A DNA stretch of 64,000 bases from Ensifer adhaerens. GTDB taxonomy: Bacteria; Pseudomonadota; Alphaproteobacteria; Rhizobiales; Rhizobiaceae. Positions within the stretch are counted from its first letter, which is position 1, and the number at the start of each line of letters is the position of its first letter. Location: the NCBI RefSeq assembly GCF_013283195.1, contig NZ_JABEKT010000003.1:62001-126000 (forward strand), given 5' to 3'. Below are positions 24,791 to 33,400 of this stretch, in pieces. The translations under genes were made by a program, and so were the position numbers. The notes under the pieces were generated by a model. It saw only the letters and a program-made list of their open reading frames with translations. It did no database searches and was not told the origin of the DNA.

Positions 24791-25407
24791 GCTTGCCGCA
24801 AACATCGAGATCCGGTCCACCCCGTTCGGAGGAAATGCTGCAGGAGCTGCGCTTCCGCATCTGCATGACCCGTCCCGACACGCCGATGATGCTGCACGAG
24901 GGCAAGCTGGCGCAGGAATTCGGCGTCAGCCGCACGCCAATCCGCCAGGTTCTGCAGCGGCTCTCCTTCGAGCATCTCCTGGAAACCCGCTCGGGCGTCG
25001 GCACGATGGTTAGCGCGCTTGATCCCGCCAAACGCGACCTGCATTTCTCCATGCTGTCGGACATGCTGCGGCTTTGCACGCGCTGCTGCGCCCCGGCCTT
25101 TGCAATGCCTTCCCGCATCCAGCTCGCCACGATTGCCGAACTTGCCGCCAATCCCGGTGATGCTCCCCTCGAGAGCTACTTCACCATCCGTGCCCTATTC
25201 CTCGATCTCGTCTCCGGCCTGGTACTAGATCCGATCGCCGCCGAGGCACACGCCGCCTTGCATTGGCGGGTCATCCGCTGGCGCATCCAGGTTGCGCATG
25301 CGGATATCCAAGCCGCCTTTTCGGCGTTGCGCACGACCGTCGCAGCGGTTGCGACCGCGCAGACGCCGGCCGCCCTTTTCGCCGAGCTCGCAGCGGAAAC
25401 CGCATGA
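24787..25407 (+). CDS. GntR-family transcriptional regulator (FadR-like)
   Basis: This 206-residue regulator starts at GTG 24787 after GAGGGG, overlapping the phosphatase stop by 4 bases. The winged helix spans about 15-75 (LHEGKLAQEFGVSRTPIRQVLQRLSFEHLLETRSGVGTMV). The helical C-terminal domain is short for an FCD domain and lacks the obvious metal-binding histidine pattern. It lies between two phosphatase genes inside the importer operon. The TGTATACA repeats upstream of the operon are its likely binding sites. Confidence 0.82.
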   Translation: MSLPQTSRSGPPRSEEMLQELRFRICMTRPDTPMMLHEGKLAQEFGVSRTPIRQVLQRLSFEHLLETRSGVGTMVSALDPAKRDLHFSMLSDMLRLCTRCCAPAFAMPSRIQLATIAELAANPGDAPLESYFTIRALFLDLVSGLVLDPIAAEAHAALHWRVIRWRIQVAHADIQAAFSALRTTVAAVATAQTPAALFAELAAETA

Positions 25408-25913
25408 CCGAAGCAGCGTTCCTTCGCCCTCTCCGGCTGCCATCCGGCACTGCCGGCACGCTCTGGCTCGGCCCGATGCCCGGCCGGCTGCGCCCGTTTG
25501 ACGACGACCTCGCCGATCTGCACGCGCAAAAAATCACCCGTATCGTCAGCCTCACTCCACTCGCAGAAATCGAGGAGAAGGCGCCCGGCTATGCCGCCGC
25601 CCTCGCCGGGGAGATCGACATTCCCGTCGCCCGCTTCCCGATCACCGATTTCGGCGTCCCCGCGGACGAGGCCGGGCTCTTCGCCATCGCCGGCGACACG
25701 GCGCGGGCGCTTGCCGCCGGCGGCCGGGTCTTCGTGCATTGCGCGGCCGGCATCGGCCGCACCGGCACCTTCGCCATCTGCATCCTTCGCGCACTCGGCC
25801 TCGATACCGCGGAGGCCACCGCACTTGTCGCCAGCTGCGGCTCCGGGCCGGAGACCGAAGCGCAGAAGGCACTGGTTACCCGTTTCGCCCTACCTGCCGA
25901 AACCAACTCCTGA
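25404..25913 (+). CDS. Protein-tyrosine-phosphatase-like protein
   Basis: This 169-residue cytoplasmic protein has a textbook signature, VHC113AAGIGR119TG, and the general-acid loop FPITDFGVPAD (Asp82). The N-terminal TLWLGPMPGRL and the IVSLTPLAEIEE segment are typical of small DSP/KAP-like phosphatases. It overlaps the GntR stop by 4 bases and is followed seven bases later by the permease gene. Two distinct CX5R phosphatases in one importer operon are unusual. They could dephosphorylate an imported ligand or a regulatory phosphoprotein. Confidence 0.85.
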   Translation: MTEAAFLRPLRLPSGTAGTLWLGPMPGRLRPFDDDLADLHAQKITRIVSLTPLAEIEEKAPGYAAALAGEIDIPVARFPITDFGVPADEAGLFAIAGDTARALAAGGRVFVHCAAGIGRTGTFAICILRALGLDTAEATALVASCGSGPETEAQKALVTRFALPAETNS

Positions 25914-25920
25914 GCGCCCC

Positions 25921-27114
25921 ATGGACCGGAAGCTGCCCCCTCCTCACGCCGCGCACGACGGTCCTCCCAAGACAGGCCCTGCCGTTTCTCTCTCCGATAT
26001 CGGTGTCGGCCTTGCGATCCTCGCGGCCTTTGCCCTTGTCGCCTTCAACGTGCATTCCAACATGACGGCGGCCGGCATCCAGCCGGGCTTCGGCTTCCTC
26101 ACCCAGCAGGCGGGCTTCGATCTCAGCGAAACGCTCGTTCCCTATGGCGCGAGCGACAGCTATCTGCGGGCGATCCTTGCGGGCCTTGCCAACACCATCG
26201 CCGTAGCCCTCGCCAGTCTCGTCATCGCCTGCATCGCCGGCCTGCTGCTTGGGCTTCTCAGCGTCAGCACCGCGCCGCTCGCCCGTTTCTTCGCGCTTGC
26301 TTACGTCGAACTCTTCCGCAACTTACCGAAGATCCTTGTCCTGCTCGTCATCTTCATCGCCGCGGTGAACGGCCTGCCCGCGATCCGACAGGCATTGGTC
26401 CTCGGCCCCTTCACGATCTCCAACCGGGCGATCTACCTGCCTTGGCTTTCCGACGATCCGCGCAACACGACCTTGCTCCTCGCCAGCCTTGTTCTGGTCC
26501 CTGCCTTCATCTGGCTCTGGGCAGGCCGCGCCGCCCGGCGTCAGGCCCTCACCGGCCGGCGCCTGCCCGTTCTGCCGGTCGCGTTTGCGCTTTTCATCGT
26601 CGTCCCCGGGGTACTCGCCACCGCGCTGCAAGCGCCGCTCGGTCTCTCGTGGCCGACGCTCGAAGGCTTCTCGGTCGAGGGTGGCATCGCGCTTTCCATC
26701 CAGTTCTGTACGGTGGCGGTCGCGCTCGGCCTTTATCACGGCGCGCAGATTGCCGAGGTGCTGCGCGGCGGGATCGAGGCCGTTCCGAGCGGCCAGATCG
26801 AGGCGGCGGCGGCGCTCGGCCTCAGGAGCGGCCAGACAACCCGTCTCGTCGTCGTACCGCAGGTGCTGCGCACCGTGGTTCCTCCGCTCAACAACCAGTT
26901 CGCAAACCTCTTGAAGAACACCTCCATCTCCATCGCCGTCGGCTATTCCGACCTCATGTCGGTCGCCGGCACCGCGATCAACCAGACCTTCCGGCCGCTG
27001 GAAACCATGCTGATCACCATGTCGATCTACCTGCTGCTCTGCCTTGTACTCACCGGAGTGCTGAACCATTGGAGCGCCCGTATCCGCGCGCGGGAAGGGA
27101 GGGATGGACGATGA
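25921..27114 (+). CDS. AapQ/BztB-like amino-acid ABC permease
   Basis: This 397-residue inner-membrane permease of the general amino-acid importer type is much longer than HisM-type permeases because of a large inserted region (about 150-250). The EAA loop reads EAAAALGLRSGQTTRLVVVPQ, followed by NNQFANLLKNTSISIAVGYSDLMS, the signature of AapQ. It pairs with the AapM-like permease, whose start overlaps its stop by 4 bases. No ATPase gene follows. Confidence 0.9.
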   Translation: MDRKLPPPHAAHDGPPKTGPAVSLSDIGVGLAILAAFALVAFNVHSNMTAAGIQPGFGFLTQQAGFDLSETLVPYGASDSYLRAILAGLANTIAVALASLVIACIAGLLLGLLSVSTAPLARFFALAYVELFRNLPKILVLLVIFIAAVNGLPAIRQALVLGPFTISNRAIYLPWLSDDPRNTTLLLASLVLVPAFIWLWAGRAARRQALTGRRLPVLPVAFALFIVVPGVLATALQAPLGLSWPTLEGFSVEGGIALSIQFCTVAVALGLYHGAQIAEVLRGGIEAVPSGQIEAAAALGLRSGQTTRLVVVPQVLRTVVPPLNNQFANLLKNTSISIAVGYSDLMSVAGTAINQTFRPLETMLITMSIYLLLCLVLTGVLNHWSARIRAREGRDGR

Positions 27115-28208
27115 GCGGAGCGACACAATCGATCGGCTTCGGCCGACTTTCCGCCTGGCTGCTGAGGCAGCTTTCCCGACCCGGCGCAAGCCTCCTGTCC
27201 CTCGCAAGCGGTGGCCTCGTCCTCACCCTCCTATGGGCCATTGCCGATTGGCTCGTCTTCTCGGCCGTGCCGCCCCTTGCCGATCCGTCCGCCTGTGTCG
27301 AGGCCGCGGGCGCCTGCTGGCCTTTCTGGGCGGAGAAATCCCGCTTTATCCTGTTCGGCACCTATCCGTTCGACGAGCAGTGGCGGCCGATGCTCGTCTC
27401 GCTCCTGCTGATCGGTCTTTCCATCGCCACCGGCCAGATGGCTGTAAGTGGGCGCTGGCTGAACATTAAGCTCACCGCCGGACTCTGGCTGGCGGGCATC
27501 GCCGCGTCCTTCGCCCTGATGGGCGGCGGCATTCTCGGTCTCGTTCCGGTCGATGCCACCAGGTGGAACGGCCTGCCGATCCTCCTCATCCTGTCCACCA
27601 TCGCGCTCGCCCTGGCCCTGCCGGTCGGAGTGCTGCTCGCGCTCGCCCGCTATCAGACACGTCATCGGCTGCTGCACCGCGCCGCCGGCGCCTATGTGGA
27701 GATCATGCGCGGGGTGCCGATGGTGACGCTGCTCTTTGTCGGTGTGTTCGTGCTGCCGCTGACGCTCCCCAAGGGCACGGCCATCGATCCGATCATCGCG
27801 GTCCTCATCGCTCTCGTCTTCTTCCATGCCGCCTATTTCGCCGAGGATGTGCGTAGCGGCCTCATGGCACTGCCTGCCGGTCAACATGAGGCAGCCTCTT
27901 CGCTCGGTCTCGGCTTCTGGCAGACCGCCCGCCTCGTGCTTTTGCCACAGGCCATCGAGCGGGCCATGCCCGCCCTCGTCAACAGCACCATCGGCGCCTA
28001 CAAGGATACATCCCTTGTCGTGATCCTCGGCCTGCACGATCTCAGCGCCACCGCTCGCATGGCCTTCAGCGATGTCGCCTGGGGCAATCAGGCGCTCGAG
28101 GCCTATGTCTTCGTTGGCGTCTGGTTCCTCATCTCCTGCTCCTACCTTTCCTGGATCGGCCGACGGCTCGCCGCACGGGCGGCGAAAGGCCGAAATCGGA
28201 GCGCCTGA
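27111..28208 (+). CDS. AapM/BztC-like amino-acid ABC permease
   Basis: This 365-residue inner-membrane permease ends the operon. Hallmarks are the N-terminal SGGLVLTLLWAIADWLVF helix, AYVEIMRGVPMVTLLF and the EAA loop EAASSLGLGFWQTARLVLLPQ followed by LVNSTIGAYKDTSLVVILGL. It forms the channel with the AapQ-like subunit. In standard aap or bzt operons an ATPase gene (AapP) comes next. Here the 218 bases that follow are non-coding and the next gene runs in the opposite direction. Confidence 0.9.
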   Translation: MSGATQSIGFGRLSAWLLRQLSRPGASLLSLASGGLVLTLLWAIADWLVFSAVPPLADPSACVEAAGACWPFWAEKSRFILFGTYPFDEQWRPMLVSLLLIGLSIATGQMAVSGRWLNIKLTAGLWLAGIAASFALMGGGILGLVPVDATRWNGLPILLILSTIALALALPVGVLLALARYQTRHRLLHRAAGAYVEIMRGVPMVTLLFVGVFVLPLTLPKGTAIDPIIAVLIALVFFHAAYFAEDVRSGLMALPAGQHEAASSLGLGFWQTARLVLLPQAIERAMPALVNSTIGAYKDTSLVVILGLHDLSATARMAFSDVAWGNQALEAYVFVGVWFLISCSYLSWIGRRLAARAAKGRNRSA

Positions 28209-28426
28209 TACCCACGCGGCAGCGACGCTCTCTTGCAACTCCGACCTGCTGTATTGACGCGGACGGCCAATATGCCGCTCTCGACGAGCAAATTGTCCGT
28301 GGGTTTACTCGGCCGTCAGAAATCCAAGATCACGTCCTTGGCATTGGCCCACGGCGGATCCGGTAGCGTGCCGGCACAGAAAAGTTGGTGCCTACCATCG
28401 GCCCGACCATCCTGCTCGGACGCGGG

Positions 28427-30142
28427 TCAATCCTCAGGCAACCCGGCCGCGATCATCAAACCCACGAGGCGTTCGGTCGCGTCGAGATAAACCGGACTGG
28501 TGTTCTTGGTGGGCGGTGGCAGATTGCGCGCTGTCGAACCCGGCCTCAGCGTCATGGCCTGCGCCAAGGCCGCCCTGGCTTCGTCGGTTCGGCCCAACTG
28601 CTGATAGGCCGCTGCCAGCAGGAAATGCGTGCGTCCGCTGGCCGGCGTGATCGCGATCGATCGCTGCAGCCAGGGCAGTGCTTCTTCGGCCCGGCCCGTC
28701 AACATGTGGACCCAGCCGGCTCCGATCGCCCATGTCCAGCGGGCGACCTGGGGCGTATCGAACCGGTCGGCTTGCTCGAACGTTGCAAGGGCCTCGTCGA
28801 AACGCCCCAGGAAGACCTGGGAAAGCCCGATGAGATAGAACACGGTTCCGTTCCATGGATCGAGGGTGAGTACCTTGCCACAGGCCACCAGGCTTTCGAC
28901 GAAGCGGTTGGTCGCCGACAGATACCGGCAGTGCATTTCGAGCACCGGGATGTAATTCGGCTGCGCGCGCAAGGCGCGCTCAAGAATCTCGCCGACGCGG
29001 TTCTCGACCGTTTCGCGCTCCGCAGCGGGAAACCAGGCCATCTGGATCCCGCGCAGCTGAAATGCCGCGAGCGCGACTTGAAGGTCGATATTTTCCGGGT
29101 CGTCGGCGAGCGCTTGTTCGAGCATCGCCTGCGCGGCGCGAAAGCGCTCCGGCGTCGTTTGGTTGATCGAGGCCGTTGCCTGCTCGATCGCCGCCTTGGT
29201 GCTGCCCGCCGGCAAGCCGAGCGCCGATCGTTCACCAGCGTTCAAGAGCACGTTGATACGCAGTGCCAGCGCGTGGCCCATGCCGGCCGTCAGCCGCGTT
29301 TGCTGCAGTTGCTCGTCGGCGCCGGCCAGGCCGACCGAGACCGAACTGGTCCACTTGACCGCGCCGGTCGCCGGTTCGGTCATGCGCGCGCGCAAATTCC
29401 ACCCTGTTTCTGTTCTCTCCAGTTCGCTGCTCACGACGAGATCGGCGGCCGCCACAGCGCCGCCTGGTGGAACGACCACCCGGATTGTCTCGATTTTCGC
29501 CAGGCCGTCGGTCAGGTCGCGGTTGACGCCCGCCGCCATCCGCACAGCCAGCGGATCGTTGCTTGCAGCCGTCATGGGGACCACGGCAACGGTAAGGGGC
29601 GCACCCGTCACGAAACGGGGAAGCCGCGTCGCAGCGGCCGCCAAAGCCGTCAAGCCGAGCCCGGCCACAGCGACGAGTGCGGCGCGGCGGCGCATCTTGA
29701 CGTCGAGCCAGCGCCCTGCCGATCCACTTTCCGCTTCAGGATCGATCTGCGGCAGAGGCTTTTCCGGCACGACCGTGTCCGGCGCCGTCGATACCTCGGC
29801 CTCGAACAGGTAGCCGCGACCCGAGACCGCTCTGATCAACTGCCGACTGTCATCGCCCAGCGCTGCGCGAACTTCGCGAACGCACTGGAACAGGCTGTCT
29901 TCGCCGACATGGACGTTCGGCCAGACCGCCGCCATCAGCTCGTGCTTGCCGATGACCCTGCCCGGGTTGGCGGCAAATAGTTGCAGCAAATCGAAAGCCT
30001 TGGGCCTGAGCTTGATTGTTTCGCCGCCGGGCCCACGCAGTTCGGACCGCTGGGGATCGAGTTCATATCCAACAAATCTGAGCACCGGGCCTCCGTCTCC
30101 CGCGATGATATCCCCGGAACTCCGGCATTCTGCCAAGAACAA
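28427..30142 (-). CDS. CadC-like winged-helix, membrane-anchored TPR regulator
   Basis: This 571-residue protein has an OmpR/CadC winged helix (about 20-115, LRPKAFDLLQLFAANPGRVIGKHELMAAVWPNVHVGEDSLFQCVREVRAALGD) and a positively charged linker. One membrane segment follows (AALVAVAGLGLTALAAAA, about 152-170). The periplasmic part has a FlgO-like domain and at least four TPR-type repeats towards the C-terminus (for example WNGTVFYLIGLSQVFLGRFDEALATFEQAD). It is divergent from the giant autotransporter gene and probably controls it in response to an envelope signal. Confidence 0.85.
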   Translation of the reverse strand: MFLAECRSSGDIIAGDGGPVLRFVGYELDPQRSELRGPGGETIKLRPKAFDLLQLFAANPGRVIGKHELMAAVWPNVHVGEDSLFQCVREVRAALGDDSRQLIRAVSGRGYLFEAEVSTAPDTVVPEKPLPQIDPEAESGSAGRWLDVKMRRRAALVAVAGLGLTALAAAATRLPRFVTGAPLTVAVVPMTAASNDPLAVRMAAGVNRDLTDGLAKIETIRVVVPPGGAVAAADLVVSSELERTETGWNLRARMTEPATGAVKWTSSVSVGLAGADEQLQQTRLTAGMGHALALRINVLLNAGERSALGLPAGSTKAAIEQATASINQTTPERFRAAQAMLEQALADDPENIDLQVALAAFQLRGIQMAWFPAAERETVENRVGEILERALRAQPNYIPVLEMHCRYLSATNRFVESLVACGKVLTLDPWNGTVFYLIGLSQVFLGRFDEALATFEQADRFDTPQVARWTWAIGAGWVHMLTGRAEEALPWLQRSIAITPASGRTHFLLAAAYQQLGRTDEARAALAQAMTLRPGSTARNLPPPTKNTSPVYLDATERLVGLMIAAGLPED

Positions 30143-30458
30143 GAAGATTGATGATTAAGCCATTCGATTTCCTGCGGGAAAGGCGAAATTCAACAAAATT
30201 TCAGAATTTCCCCGACGCCCTTTCAGGACTTTCCCTGGTCCGCACTGACATACGGCACAGGAACACAATGAACACGATCGCGAGGAACACGATTCCCTGC
30301 AAGCACAGAAAAGGCAGAGGCCTGGATGCGCTGCGGCAATGTGAGCCCTGATCCAGGCGGAGGGAACCTATGTCTTCACGAGTGCTTTTCGCGTCGGCGC
30401 AGAACGCGCGTTGGCTAGCCTCTCCCGGCAGCAGCGATTTCAACACCGGCGCCAAAGC
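30143..30458. promoter_or_regulatory. Divergent regulatory gap before the autotransporter
   Basis: The 316-base gap between the CadC-like regulator and the autotransporter is AT-richer on its left side (30143-30215). It contains the strongest ribosome site of the area, GGAGGG at 30359-30364, but this serves an ATG (30370) in a different frame from the autotransporter. Promoters for both genes must lie here, and no clear operator symmetry was found. Confidence 0.45.
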
Positions 30459-30477
30459 ATGCGGAGCAATTTCGTGA
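30370..30477 (+). CDS. 35-codon upstream open reading frame overlapping the autotransporter start
   Basis: This short frame begins with an ATG six bases after a GGAGGG ribosome site and ends with TGA at 30475-30477, 16 bases beyond the autotransporter ATG. The autotransporter's own candidate starts (ATG 30459, TTG 30411) lack good ribosome sites. Translational coupling through this leader would explain both facts. Alternatively an indel near 30400 has separated an original start from the gene. Confidence 0.4.
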   Translation: MSSRVLFASAQNARWLASPGSSDFNTGAKACGAIS

Positions 30478-33400
30478 GAACTGCCAGGAATTATGAGGCG
30501 CGCGCAAACCGTTCCGCGCTGCGTGTCCCCGCATTGGGTGTCGTCGCCTCTTTGGCTGCGACCCTTGCGAACTCCGTCGCACCGCTTGCGCTGATCGTCG
30601 CGTCTGGGCCCGCACTGGCGGACAGCATCGGCCAGAACGGTGCTGCCGGCGGAAGTGCGCCGAATTACATGAATGCTGCCGGCGGGGGCGGCGCTGGCGC
30701 TGCCGGCGATGGCTCGGCGACCGGCACCGGCGGAGGTGGAGGCTCGACGGGCGGCTCGGGCAACCGCGGCGGGTCGGGCGGCGCTTCGGACAGCGGCGGC
30801 GGCGGCGGTGGCGGCTACGGACTTGGCGCGGGGGGCGGCGGCGGCGGCGCGGGTGGTGCAGGCCTGACGCTGAACACCGACCTGGTCAACAATGCGACAA
30901 TCAAAGGGGGCAACGGAGGCAACGGAGGCTACGGGTCCGCCAATTGGGCGCAGACCTGGAACTATGCCGGCGGCGGCGGCGGAGGTGGTGGTGGGTCAGG
31001 CATTGTCGTCACGACGGGAACCAGCCTTACCAATTCAGGCGTGATATCGGGCGGCAATGGCGGCGGCGGCGCGGACGTCACTGGGCCGGGTATCCCCAAC
31101 TCATTCGCCAACCCCTCGGGCAACGGCGTGGGGGGCAATGGTGGAAACGGCATCACCGCCACCGCCTCCATCGGACTGACAATCAACAATTCTGGTACAA
31201 TCCAGGGCGGCGGCGGCGGAACCGACTACCACAACGTCCAGCCCTATCGCCCACAAGCCGGCGGCTACGGCATCATCGGCCAAAACCTGACCATCACGAA
31301 CAGCGGAACGATTGCAGGTGGTGCCCGCGGCGGGGCTGGCGGCCTGTCCGGTAATCTTTCATCGGCCATCGTCATCACCGGCGGTATCAACACCATCACG
31401 GCTCTCAGCGGCAGCAATATCGGCGCGATTGATCTCAATGGCGGCGCGACGACCCTTGCCGGCGCTTTCAATGACAGAGTCCAGGTCAACGGCGGCGCAA
31501 CGCTCGCCCTGGGCGCGGCCGGCGACGCGACCGGCTTCACGAGCCTCAGCAATGCCGGTGGCACGATCAGTATCGGCGACGGCAACACGCTTTCGGCCGG
31601 GACAATCTCCAATTTTTGGGGAGGGAGGATCACCTTAGGCGCTGGTGCTGTCCTCTTTGGCACAGGCAACACGTTGAACAACGATGCCACCATCGATGTC
31701 GGCACCGACGGTGTCGTCATGGACAATGGCGACATCAACAACAATGCCGCCGGCATCATCAATTTCAATGGCCCAGGCGGTACAGCGCAACTTTCCCCTG
31801 GAACCGGCAACGTCAACAACAGCGGCCAGATCAAAGTTGTCGGCGGTGACGTCGATGTGCGGATGAGCAACATCAACAACCAAGGCAATGGCCTGGTGTC
31901 GCTCATCGGTGGCGACATGTTCGGCGTGTCTACACTCACAAACTCCGACACGGCGACGCTGAACCTTGCTGCGGGCCGCAAGCTCAGCCTGGTGACCCTT
32001 GCCTTCAATGGCGGCACCATCTCGGGCACCGGCACGATCGAGGCTGCGGGCGCCTTCAATCTCTGGGGCAATGGTACGGTCGGCGCGACACTCGCAGGTG
32101 CGGCAAATCTGACGAGAGGCGGTCCCGGGACGACAATCCTCACGGGCAACCACACCTATACCGGCGGAACCACGGTCAATGCCGGCGAACTGCAACTCGG
32201 CACCGCCGGCGCCGCCGGCTCGATCCGGGGTCAGGTCAACGTGAACGGCGCCGGTACTCTCACTCTCACCAATGCCGACGCCACGAGCATTACCGGTATC
32301 ACCAATGCCGGAAGAACGTATCTTTACAATTCCTCAAGCGCAGCCAGTGCGACCATCGCCAACACCGGCGAGCTCTATTTCTACAATGCCAGCAATGCTG
32401 GCAGTGCTATCGTGACCAACAACAATTTCCTCGAATTCTACGACACGAGCACGGCTGGCAGCAGCAACATCACCAACAACAGCAACCTCCTTTTCTATGA
32501 CAACAGCCGCGCTGGAACGGCCACGATTGCCAACAACAACGGCAGTTTTCTGAATTTCCACAACACCAGTTCCGCAGACAACGCCCGCATCACCAACGAC
32601 GCCTTGCTGTCCTTCTACGACAGCAGCACGGCCGGCAGCGCGGAGATAACCAACAATCGGGATCTTACCTTTTATGATGCGAGCGGAGCAGGCAGCGCCA
32701 GGATCACGAACAACGACACCCTGACGTTCCGCTCGACCACCACGGCCGGCAGCGCCAGGATCACCAACAACGCCAGCCTGGCGTTCCTCCACAACAGCAA
32801 TGCCGGCAATGCCGAGATCGCCAATGGCGCGGCTGGCATTGTCGATTTCTCGGGCTCGACGGGTTCCGCCGTCAACAAAAAACTCACCGCCGGTTCGATC
32901 GCTGGCGGCGGCTCCTATCTGCTTGGTGACAACGAATTGACTGTCGGCTCGAACGGCCTGTCGACCGAAGTCAGCGGGACGATCAGTGGCACCGGCGGCT
33001 CGCTGGTCAAAGCTGGCACCGGTACGCTGAGCCTGACCGGTATCAACACCTATACCGGCGGAACGACGATTTCAGGTGGCACGCTGCAACTCGGCAATGG
33101 CGGCGCGACCGGCTCGATCCTGGCCGATGTCGTCAATGACGGCGCGCTCGCCTTCAACCGCAGCAACGCGCTCACCTTCTCCGGCGCCATCTCGGGCAGC
33201 GGCGCGGTACGGCAGACCGGAACGGGCACAACGATCCTGACGGGCAGCAACAATTATACCGGCGGAACAACAATCGCGGACGGCACGCTCCAGATCGGCA
33301 ATGGCGGTGCAATCGGCTCGATCGTCGGCGACGTCATCAACGACGGCGTTCTCGCCTTCAACCGCAGCGATGCTGTCATCTTCGCCGGCGCCATTTCCGG

